A DNA stretch of 12,429 nucleotides, from NCBI GenBank assembly GCA_005883245.1, contig VAXT01000082.1:13206-25634 (forward strand), in the 5' to 3' direction. Numbering within the stretch: the first letter of the stretch is position 1; each line of letters starts with the position of its first letter. The notes beneath the pieces are model-generated. The model saw nothing but the letters and a program-made list of their open reading frames with translations. It did not search any database and was not told the origin of the DNA. This DNA comes from Actinomycetota bacterium (GTDB lineage: Bacteria; Actinomycetota; Thermoleophilia; Gaiellales; Gaiellaceae). Positions 7,449 to 12,429 of the stretch are shown here, one piece after another. A program made the translations under genes and the position numbers.

Positions 7449-8057
7449 CTACGGCCGGGCGGCAGCGATGAGCACGAGGATCGCGATCGCGCCCGCGACC
7501 GCGACCAGCAGGAAGTTCGCCGTCAGCGCGGCCGTCAGAAGTCGCGGCCGTACCCGCCACGCCGGGCGCGGCGCGGGCGGCGGCGAGCTCACCAGGTGCG
7601 CCGGAGTCAACCCCGCCGCACCGGGCTCCTGATTGATCGGCGTGGGAGCGCTACCGGCCTCAGTAGTCGGGCCGCGCCGCCAGCCGACGACGCTCGCGAG
7701 CGAATCGGTAATGAACTGATTCAGGCTCACGTTCTCGCGCTCGGCCGCCTTGGTGAGCGCGGCATGGAGCGTCCGTGGCATGCGGAGGAGCAGACGACCG
7801 CTGGGGGTCGCCTCCGACCTGGGCTCAGGGATGTCGCGACCCTCTCGGAGCGCCGCGGCGATCCAGGCGGCCATCGCGTCCTTGAGCCCGGCGATCGCGT
7901 CCTCGGCTGTGTCTCCGCGGCTCGTGCAATCGGGAAGCTCCTCGGCGGCGGCTATCCACTTCCCGCCGTCACCCTCGCCGTCCTGCACGAGCGTGATGTG
8001 GTACGGCAGTTCGACATAGCGATCGACTGCGCTCGAATGTCGCCCCGAAGTGCGCAT
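7449..8057 (-). CDS. HicB-like antitoxin domain protein with C-terminal transmembrane helix
   Basis: 202 aa. Residues about 12-75 form a HicB-type partial RNase H-like domain: YHITLVQDGEGDGGKWIAAA, then ELPDCTSRGDTAEDAIAGLK. Residues about 86-125 form a ribbon-helix-helix DNA-binding domain (SGRLLLRMPRTLHAALTKAA, then SLNQFI). A Pro/Ala/Thr-rich linker (126-170) leads to a hydrophobic helix at about 172-199, which is unusual for HicB. No HicA-like ORF is next to it. HicB proteins normally bind HicA and repress their own operon; here a membrane-tethered regulator seems possible (inference). The start is ATG 8057: AAGGA at 8063-8067 lies 5 nt upstream. ATG 8063 would have its SD adjacent with no spacing. 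A GTG at 8111 would add 18 poorly coding residues upstream. It lies 78 bp downstream of the sigma gene on the same strand, possibly with its own -10. Confidence 0.8.
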   Translation of the reverse strand: MRTSGRHSSAVDRYVELPYHITLVQDGEGDGGKWIAAAEELPDCTSRGDTAEDAIAGLKDAMAAWIAAALREGRDIPEPRSEATPSGRLLLRMPRTLHAALTKAAERENVSLNQFITDSLASVVGWRRGPTTEAGSAPTPINQEPGAAGLTPAHLVSSPPPAPRPAWRVRPRLLTAALTANFLLVAVAGAIAILVLIAAARP

Positions 8058-8088
8058 CGCCATCCTTCCGCTCACGGTTCGAATTCTA
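8058..8088 (-). promoter_or_regulatory. Candidate -10 box and ribosome site for the HicB-like gene
   Basis: Reading the minus strand, TAGAAT (8088-8083) matches five of six bases of the -10 consensus and lies in an AT-richer patch between the sigma gene and the HicB-like gene. No good -35 is visible. An AAGGA ribosome site (8067-8063) follows, 5 nt before ATG 8057. This suggests the HicB-like gene can be transcribed separately from the sigma gene. Confidence 0.35.
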
Positions 8089-8135
8089 CGCCTTGCCGCA
8101 ACAAACGGCACGTACGAAACCGGGTCGCTAACGAA

Positions 8136-8864
8136 TCACCGGCCGGGTCCGATCTCGGCCCGCAACTTCTCGAGCGCACGACGAGTCAGGCGTGAGACAT
8201 GGATCTGCGAGATGCCCACCTCCCGCGCGATGCGCGCCTGGCTCATGCCCGCGAAGTAGGCGAGGTGGAGGAGTCGTCGCTCCCGCTGGTCGAGAGCACG
8301 GAAGCCTCGGGCCAGGAGCGCGCGGTCCTCTCCCGTCTCGTAACCGCGCTCGGTCGACGCCTTCACCTCCAGCCCCACCCCTTCGCCGTTCGCGTTCCCA
8401 TCCTGGGAGAGTGAAACGGGCTCGTGCGAGCGAAACGCTGCCAGCGCCTCGAGCGCGACGTCGCGCTCGATGCCGGCCTCGCGCGCCAGCTCGGCGACCG
8501 TCGCCGGACGCTCGAGCGTCGCCGCCGACGCGGCGGCGCTCGCCCTGAGCGAGGCGTTCACCTCCTGGAGCCGGCGCGGAATCCGGATCGGGCCGACTCG
8601 GTCGCGAAGATGCCTCTTGATCTCGCCCACGATGCTCGGGATCGCGTAGGCCGCGAGATCGACGCCGCGATCGAGCTCGAACCTGTCGATGGCGTTGATC
8701 AAGCCGATCGAGCCGACCTGAACAAGGTCCTCGAGGTGCTCTCCGCGGCCGGCGTGCTGGCGTGCAAGCCGCCTCACCAGTGGAAGGTAGTGCTGGATCA
8801 GCTGCTCGCGCGCGTTGAGGTCTCCTTGCCGGTGGTACGCGTGCAGCAAGGCGCGGGAGGACAT
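8136..8864 (-). CDS. RNA polymerase sigma factor, SigB/SigF/SigG class (group 3)
   Basis: 242 aa from ATG 8864. Region 2 is clear: DLVQVGSIGLINAIDRFE at 46-63 binds core polymerase and VDLAAYAIPSIVGEIKRHLR at 68-87 covers -10 recognition, with the IVGEIKRHxRD hallmark of the SigB/F/G class. Region 3 spans about 93-175. Region 4 has a helix-turn-helix at 207-235 (MSQARIAREVGISQ, then HVSRLTRRALEKLR). Such factors run general stress or developmental regulons and are usually held by an RsbW/SpoIIAB-type anti-sigma; none is encoded next to it here. The frame stays open upstream to ATG 8984 and ATG 8993 (43 more residues). That stretch is Arg/Pro-rich with weak third-position GC, so I chose 8864, where family similarity begins. 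Against this, AGGA lies 8 nt before ATG 8984 and none precedes 8864. The HicB-like gene follows. Confidence 0.9.
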   Translation of the reverse strand: MSSRALLHAYHRQGDLNAREQLIQHYLPLVRRLARQHAGRGEHLEDLVQVGSIGLINAIDRFELDRGVDLAAYAIPSIVGEIKRHLRDRVGPIRIPRRLQEVNASLRASAAASAATLERPATVAELAREAGIERDVALEALAAFRSHEPVSLSQDGNANGEGVGLEVKASTERGYETGEDRALLARGFRALDQRERRLLHLAYFAGMSQARIAREVGISQIHVSRLTRRALEKLRAEIGPGR

Positions 8865-9003
8865 GACGCTCGCGGCGCTCGTCCTTCCATCCGGAACATG
8901 GCGACGTGTCGGTCCGTGGGCCGGAATCGGCCTCCGGGCCCGAGTGATTCCCCGTCTTGGCGCCGCCCTGACGCCGACTTCCATCACTGCCATCCTGAAA
9001 CGC

Positions 9004-9028
9004 CTACCCCTTTCGCATTTCGATAATA
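9004..9028 (-). promoter_or_regulatory. Candidate sigma-gene promoter elements
   Basis: On the minus strand, TATTAT (9028-9023) matches five of six bases of a housekeeping -10. Closer to the gene, GGGTAG (9009-9004) resembles the GGGTAY -10 element of SigB/SigF-class promoters, which would suggest self-regulation. Neither has a convincing -35 at standard spacing. Both support a transcription start a little upstream of 8993, giving a leader of about 130 nt if translation starts at 8864. Confidence 0.3.
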
Positions 9029-9040
9029 GCTCGCCGCTCG

Positions 9041-9050
9041 CGACTAGTCG
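9041..9050. promoter_or_regulatory. 10-bp palindrome upstream of the sigma gene, possible operator
   Basis: CGACTAGTCG is a perfect 10-bp inverted repeat. It lies 12 bp upstream of the TATTAT box, where a -35 would be, so a bound protein would block or modulate transcription of the sigma gene. Ribbon-helix-helix proteins such as HicB often bind short palindromes, but a link to the neighbouring HicB-like protein is only a guess. Confidence 0.3.
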
Positions 9051-9303
9051 ACAGCAATGTGTGCCGATCTGATGACTTGCCAGTTTCGCTCCCGGGTAGT
9101 TCTCAAATTATCGGAGCCAAAATCCACCGACCAGCTTGTATCTGGAACCACATCGTCGCTCGCCGGCTCGCGCGGCGGCGCAGCTCGTGCACGATGGCGA
9201 TCGTGTTTCTTGCTTCCCTCGCATACCTCGCGCCGTCGGCTGGCGCGAGAGCTTCACCTGGGGTCGCGCACCCAGTTACGGGGGCGAAAAGGGCAAAAAC
9301 GGC

Positions 9304-9337
9304 GCAGTATCACGGTTTGCGGGGTCGGCAGTATCAC
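9304..9337. repeat. 10-bp direct repeat GCAGTATCAC, two copies
   Basis: Exact copies lie at 9304-9313 and 9328-9337, 24 bp apart start to start. The core TATCAC recurs inside the palindrome at 9427-9438 and again at 9668-9673. Regularly placed identical half-sites upstream of a gene look like binding sites for a dimeric regulator. Chance cannot be excluded for so short a word. Confidence 0.4.
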
Positions 9338-9426
9338 CGAAACGGCCGGAGCTCCGGGTCCGATTCGGGTTGGTTGCACGAATCGAGGTCGTCGAACGGT
9401 GAACTGGAAACCATTACTTCTCTTCC

Positions 9427-9438
9427 CGTGATATCACG
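9427..9438. promoter_or_regulatory. 12-bp perfect palindrome CGTGATATCACG, possible operator
   Basis: A perfect inverted repeat 43 bp upstream of ATG 9482 of the small membrane protein. It shares TATCAC with the direct repeats at 9304-9337, so the three could be sites of different strength for one regulator. Position and symmetry are seen directly; function is inferred. Confidence 0.35.
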
Positions 9439-9481
9439 AATCTCTGCGTCTCATTCACCGAGGCCAATGGGGAATCTGTTG

Positions 9482-9676
9482 ATGTCCGAGCGCCCTTGGT
9501 TTGATACTCAGATCGATGGACTGAATCGTTCACAGATCGGATCCGAGAGGAGCCGCGATCCCCGCCCGATGTTCCAGATCGGGGCCGCCCTCGGATTGGT
9601 CTACGTCGGCTTCCTGGCGACTTGGTTCTGGGCGACACGGTTCAGGATGCGACCGCCGAGAGACGCTTATCACTGA
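9482..9676 (+). CDS. Small single-pass membrane protein, unknown function
   Basis: 64 aa. A polar N-terminal half (MSERPWFDTQ, then a Ser/Arg/Asp-rich stretch) is followed by one hydrophobic helix at about 31-53 (QIGAALGLVYVGFLATWFW) and a basic tail (ATRFRMRPPR). The positive tail predicts that the C-terminus is in the cytoplasm. ATG 9482 is favoured by GGGGA at 9469-9473, 8 nt upstream, and by the rise in third-position GC across the coding part. The same frame is open back to 9059, so a longer protein cannot be excluded; ATG 9569, directly before the helix, is a shorter option. I recognise no family. Its neighbours are a sigma/HicB-like pair on one side and surface proteins on the other. 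Confidence 0.5.
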   Translation: MSERPWFDTQIDGLNRSQIGSERSRDPRPMFQIGAALGLVYVGFLATWFWATRFRMRPPRDAYH

Positions 9677-9697
9677 AAAATCCCTGCTCAGAGGCGT

Positions 9698-9746
9698 TTG
9701 ACAACCACCTCAGGATCGGCTAGTACCACATCTACAAGAGTGGAGG
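9698..9746 (+). promoter_or_regulatory. Promoter and ribosome site of the Ser/Thr-rich surface protein
   Basis: TTGACA (9698-9703) is a perfect -35 consensus. Exactly 17 bp later comes TAGTAC (9721-9726), a fair -10. Transcription would start near 9733. GGAGG at 9742-9746, within a run of G, sits 7 nt before GTG 9754 and fixes that start. This is the best housekeeping-type promoter visible in the window. Confidence 0.6.
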
Positions 9747-9753
9747 GGGACGG

Positions 9754-10320
9754 GTGGTGAAGCTCGAGGCTCAACGACCGCGGTTGGCACGAGTGCTCGT
9801 CAGTGCCGTGCTCGGGGCGTTCGGACTGATGCTCGCGCCGGTAGTCGCTCTAGGAGCGGGGCCCGAGCGCGCTCCGGTCAAGGCGCCGGCCCAGCTCAGG
9901 CCGGAGCCGTCTCCCGTCGCCCGTGCCACTACCACAACGGCGTCGACCACCAGCACGCCCGCCTCGAGCTCGACGACGTCGTCGACCTCACAGGTCAGCT
10001 CGGCGACGACATCGCGTCCCGTCGTCACCTCGACAGCCTCGGCACCGCCGCAGCAGCGACCGGCCACGAGTGCGAGGCCGAAGCCACACGCGCGTCCCCC
10101 CGCCCCCCCAAGAGCCACCCACAAGGTGAAGGCGGCGGTCAGGTCGCTCACGCACGCGATCCAACGGCCGGCAGCACGGTTCGCGCTGGCCGCGAATCCG
10201 GCGGGCTCCAGCGACACGGATCGCCTGCTGTTCATCGGCGGTCTCGCCCTACTCGTCCTCGTCCTTGGCGACGCGGCCTTCCTCGCCGTCTCGGCGCGCG
10301 TCATTCGAGAGCAGCGCTAG
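9754..10320 (+). CDS. Secreted Ser/Thr/Pro-rich protein with C-terminal membrane anchor
   Basis: 188 aa. A Sec-type signal peptide or anchor (basic QRPRLAR, hydrophobic 12-34, possible cleavage near ALGAG) is followed by a Pro/Thr/Ser-rich low-complexity stalk at about 40-120. A basic segment follows at about 108-143, then a single hydrophobic helix at 157-180 (LLFIGGLALLVLVLGDAAFL) and a short basic tail (ARVIREQR). This layout is that of a stalk-like surface protein, possibly O-glycosylated, held by its C-terminus. There is no LPXTG motif. GTG 9754 is supported by GGAGG 7 nt upstream; GTG 9757 is the only close alternative. Codon use agrees with the neighbours. Its TAG stop interlocks with that of the convergent Ig-repeat gene on CTAG. 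I recognise no specific family. Confidence 0.75.
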   Translation: MVKLEAQRPRLARVLVSAVLGAFGLMLAPVVALGAGPERAPVKAPAQLRPEPSPVARATTTTASTTSTPASSSTTSSTSQVSSATTSRPVVTSTASAPPQQRPATSARPKPHARPPAPPRATHKVKAAVRSLTHAIQRPAARFALAANPAGSSDTDRLLFIGGLALLVLVLGDAAFLAVSARVIREQR

Positions 10321-12429
10321 CGCGTCACGACGAACGAACTGGCACCGAGCAGCTTGCCGTAGCGCCCCGCAGAGAGCCGGCCGCGACCGGGCCAGACGTA
10401 CCAGCGATACGTGCCCGGCCGAAGCTTGTACCGGCGGCCGTGGTACTTCCAGGAACGCGGCAGCTGCAAGCGCGCTCGCACGGGCCAGGCGCTGTAGACG
10501 CGGCGGCCGCGGGTGAGCACCACGTTGTAGTAGCTGGCACCTCGCGCGGCCGACCAGACGAGCAGGGGCGGTTTATTGACCTTCTCGCCCGGTCCCGGGA
10601 AGAGAAGCGCTCCGCGGGCGACGAAGTCGAGAGCCTTGGTGCTTACGTTGGCTGCCTCGTCGGCTACCGCCAGTCGGTAGTGGTATGTGCGACCGGGATG
10701 GAGCCCGGTGTCGAGGTAACTCGTCGCCGAGCTCGGGCCGCGGAACACGACGCTCTCCGCCTGGCCGCTCAGGCCCGGCGAGCGCAGAAGCTCCACCGAC
10801 TGTGCGTCCGGAGTGGTACGCCAGTTGAGCTCGGCGGTGCGCTTGCCCGGCTTGGGAACGAGCAGCATCACGGCCGGTGCGGTTCCGTCGTACTTGATCG
10901 CGGCGCTCGCGGTGCCCTGGTTCCCCGCCCGGTCACTGCAGGAGCCGCCCACGAAGGCCGTTGGCGTGTCCGGGCCGGAGTAGGTCGCGTGGGTGCAGCT
11001 GACCACTCCCGAAGTGGCATCCGCGCCGCTGAAGTCGACCGCCAGCGAGTGGTTGTACCAGCCGTTCGCGTCCGGAGCCCGCCCCGGTATTGCGGTGACC
11101 TGCGGAGGTGTGGCGTCGTACCCGAGCGACAACGTCTCGACGGCGCTGATGTTCCCGGCCCGGTCGGTGCAATCGCCGCTGAGCGAGGCGTTCGCGGCGT
11201 CCGGGCCCGAGTAGACCTGCGGCGCAGTGCACGAGTCGATGCCCGAGGTGGTGTCCGTTCCGTCGAAGGCGACCCGGATCGGCTGGTTGTACCAGCCGTT
11301 CGAGTCCGGCTCGCGGGCCGGGGCGCCGAATGCATGCGGTGCCGTCCCGTCGTAGCTGAGCGCGAACGAGCGCACGCTCGTGTTCCCGGCCCGGTCGACG
11401 CAGGAGCCGGAGACGGAGGCGTTCTGCGAGTCGGGGCCGGAGTAGGACTGTGGCGCGACACAGGAGTCGATCCCCGAGGTCGCGTCCGTGCCGGCGAAGC
11501 TGACCGAGAGCGCGTGGTTGTACCAGCCGTTCGAATCCGGATTGCGCGAGGGAGTGGCGGTCACGACCGGGCCCGTACCGTCGTACCGGAAGCCGAAGCT
11601 CGAGTTCCCGCTCGTGTTTCCGGCCCGGTCGCGGCAGGTGCCGGAGACCGACCCGGTCTGCGAGTCGGGGCCGGAGTAGCTCGTCTGCGTGCAGGAGTCG
11701 ATGCCCGAGGTCGCATCCGCTCCGGCGAACGCGATCGAGAGCGCGTGGTTGTACCAGCCGTTGTGATCCGGCCCGCGCGACGCGGACGCCCCGGTCACCG
11801 TCGGTGCCGTCGCGTCGTAGCTGAGCGGGAGGACCCTGACCGTCGTGTTCCCCGCGCGGTCACGGCAGGACCCGGAGACCGTGGCGTTCGCCGAGTCGGG
11901 ACCCGAGTAGGATTGCGGCGCCACGCAGGACTCGATCCCCGAAGTCGCATCGGTGCCCGCGAAGCTGACGCTGAGCGCGTGGTTGTACCAGCCATTCGAA
12001 TCGGGGGCGCGACTCGGAGTAGCCGTCACCACCGGGCCCGTGGCGTCGTATTGGAAGTTGAACGCGCTGGCCGCGCTCGTGTTGCCCGCCCGGTCGCGGC
12101 ACGAGCCGCTGACCGTGCCCGTCGCATCGTCAGGCCCCGAATAGGTTGCTTGCGTGCACGCGTCGATCCCCGAGGTCGCATCCAGGCCCGCGAAGGTGAC
12201 CGTGAACGCGTGGTTGTACCAGCCGTTCGAGTCCGGATTCCGGGACGGGCTCGACCCCGTCACTTGCGGCGCTGTCGAGTCGTAGCTGAGCCCGAAAGTG
12301 CGCTGCATGCTGTTCCCCGCGCGGTCGACACAGGAACCTGTGACCGAGGCGTTCGCGTTGTCAGGGTCCGAGTAGGACTGCGGCGAGGTGCACGTGTCGA
12401 TCCCGGAGGTCGCGTCAGTGCCGCTGAAG
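10317..12429 (-). CDS. Large surface protein with Ig-like repeats, FN3 domain and C-terminal beta domain (5' part missing)
   Basis: The frame is open to the right edge, so the start and signal peptide are outside; 704 codons are visible, including the stop. ATG 12308 is internal to a repeat and is not the start. From the N-terminal side there are one partial and six complete repeats of 76-78 residues, each of the form YDxTxPxVT, PDSNGWYNH, DATSGIxSC, YSGPD, GSCxDRAGN. Two Cys per repeat suggest one disulfide each, in keeping with an extracellular location. An FN3-like domain follows (about 10892-10614; ELNWRT, then GRTYHYRLAVAD). The last 98 residues or so form a beta-rich domain with PPLLVWSAARGASYYNV and RPGTYRWYVWPG. 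It is probably an adhesin or cell-surface stalk; no enzyme motif is visible. Its stop overlaps the convergent gene's stop by 3 bp on CTAG. Confidence 0.9.
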   Translation of the reverse strand, partial: FSGTDATSGIDTCTSPQSYSDPDNANASVTGSCVDRAGNSMQRTFGLSYDSTAPQVTGSSPSRNPDSNGWYNHAFTVTFAGLDATSGIDACTQATYSGPDDATGTVSGSCRDRAGNTSAASAFNFQYDATGPVVTATPSRAPDSNGWYNHALSVSFAGTDATSGIESCVAPQSYSGPDSANATVSGSCRDRAGNTTVRVLPLSYDATAPTVTGASASRGPDHNGWYNHALSIAFAGADATSGIDSCTQTSYSGPDSQTGSVSGTCRDRAGNTSGNSSFGFRYDGTGPVVTATPSRNPDSNGWYNHALSVSFAGTDATSGIDSCVAPQSYSGPDSQNASVSGSCVDRAGNTSVRSFALSYDGTAPHAFGAPAREPDSNGWYNQPIRVAFDGTDTTSGIDSCTAPQVYSGPDAANASLSGDCTDRAGNISAVETLSLGYDATPPQVTAIPGRAPDANGWYNHSLAVDFSGADATSGVVSCTHATYSGPDTPTAFVGGSCSDRAGNQGTASAAIKYDGTAPAVMLLVPKPGKRTAELNWRTTPDAQSVELLRSPGLSGQAESVVFRGPSSATSYLDTGLHPGRTYHYRLAVADEAANVSTKALDFVARGALLFPGPGEKVNKPPLLVWSAARGASYYNVVLTRGRRVYSAWPVRARLQLPRSWKYHGRRYKLRPGTYRWYVWPGRGRLSAGRYGKLLGASSFVVTR
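10893..12429 (-). repeat. Tandem coding repeats of about 231 bp (Ig-like, two Cys each)
   Basis: Complete units lie at 12284-12051, 12050-11820, 11819-11586, 11585-11355, 11354-11121 and 11120-10893. A partial unit runs from 12429 to 12285. Two subtypes occur: A, with CTQ(A/T)(T/S)YSGPD or the similar CTHATYSGPD, and B, with C(V/T)xPQxYS. The order from the N-terminal side is B A B A B B A, and like-type units resemble each other more than neighbours do (units 2 and 4 share GPVVTATPSRxPDSNGWYN and SCVAPQSYSGPDS). This points to expansion by a two-unit block of about 465 bp. Confidence 0.9.

Larger units (their letters stand above)
8994..9481. other. Spacer of about 490 bp with regulatory-looking motifs and no convincing gene
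   Basis: This is the only long stretch without a supported gene. Base composition is less GC-rich than in the genes, and the open frames show weak third-position bias. A plus frame opens at 9059 and reads through to 9676. From ATG 9194 it gives a signal-peptide-like start (MAIVFLASLAYLAPSAGARA), but there is no ribosome site, and codon quality improves only after 9482. I therefore treat only the 3' part as a gene. The spacer carries a second GGGTAG (9094-9099, plus), a direct repeat (9304-9337) and two palindromes (9041-9050 and 9427-9438). No tRNA or rRNA was recognised by eye. Confidence 0.5.

Noticed and set aside
7440..7460. Possible terminator hairpin (GGCC-CTAC-GGCC) between the flippase and HicB-like genes
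   Set aside because: The stem is only four base pairs, overlaps the stop region and has no T-run; too weak to call.
8058..8135. A HicA toxin gene beside the HicB-like gene
   Set aside because: The gap is only 78 bp, too short for the usual 60-80-residue HicA, and the other side is the flippase gene.
9059..9481. Upstream extension of the 64-aa gene to a 205-aa protein, including a signal-peptide-like start at 9194
   Set aside because: Weak third-position GC, no ribosome site and mixed composition; kept only as an alternative.
8865..9753. tRNA or other structured RNA in the spacer
   Set aside because: No cloverleaf, CCA-end or T-loop consensus (GGTTCRANYCC) was found by eye on either strand; a covariance-model scan would be needed to be certain.
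10893..12429. Regularly spaced repeats that could suggest a CRISPR array
   Set aside because: The period is about 231 bp, the whole unit is conserved and it is in frame in a coding sequence; there are no short repeats with unique spacers.

Overview
The window is high-GC bacterial DNA, most likely from an actinomycete. The evidence is strong G/C bias at third codon positions, frequent GTG/TTG starts, a SigB/SigF-class sigma factor and many secreted Ser/Thr/Pro-rich or Ig-repeat proteins. The C-terminal domain of the Ig-repeat protein (YRWYVWPG-type) is one I associate with Thermoleophilia (Solirubrobacterales/Gaiellales). That placement is recollection plus inference, not a search result.

Region 1 (1-7436) is part of an exopolysaccharide/capsule locus. 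It holds the 3' end of a NodB-type polysaccharide deacetylase (+), a GT4 glycosyltransferase (-), a WaaL/Wzy-type polymerase or ligase (+), a Wzc-like co-polymerase with a fused BY-kinase-type ATPase (-), a membrane-anchored Ig plus right-handed beta-helix protein (+), and a Wzx-type flippase (+). These fit a Wzx/Wzy-type pathway: the glycosyltransferase builds the lipid-linked unit, Wzx flips it, the Wzy/WaaL protein polymerises or ligates it, the Wzc-like protein controls export and length, and the deacetylase and beta-helix protein may modify the glycan outside. No initiating sugar-phosphate transferase is visible. The genes alternate strand with almost no intergenic DNA. Convergent neighbours overlap by 51 and 44 bp, and one divergent pair shares interlocked start codons on a single CATG (4401-4404).

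Region 2 (7449-8993, minus strand) is a likely two-gene regulatory unit: a SigB/SigF-class sigma factor followed by a HicB-like protein with an unusual C-terminal proline-rich linker and transmembrane helix. No HicA toxin, anti-sigma or anti-anti-sigma gene is adjacent.

Region 3 (8994-9481) is a regulatory-looking spacer. It holds a -10-like TATTAT, two GGGTAG elements facing away from each other, two perfect palindromes and a 10-bp direct repeat. It probably contains no gene.

Region 4 (9482-12429) encodes surface proteins: a 64-aa single-pass membrane protein, a secreted Ser/Thr/Pro-rich protein with a C-terminal membrane anchor behind a good TTGACA promoter, and, convergent with it, the C-terminal part of a very large Ig-like repeat protein. 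That last protein has six complete repeats and one partial repeat of about 77 residues, each with two conserved cysteines, and it runs off the right edge of the window. The stop codons of the last two genes interlock on one CTAG (10317-10320).
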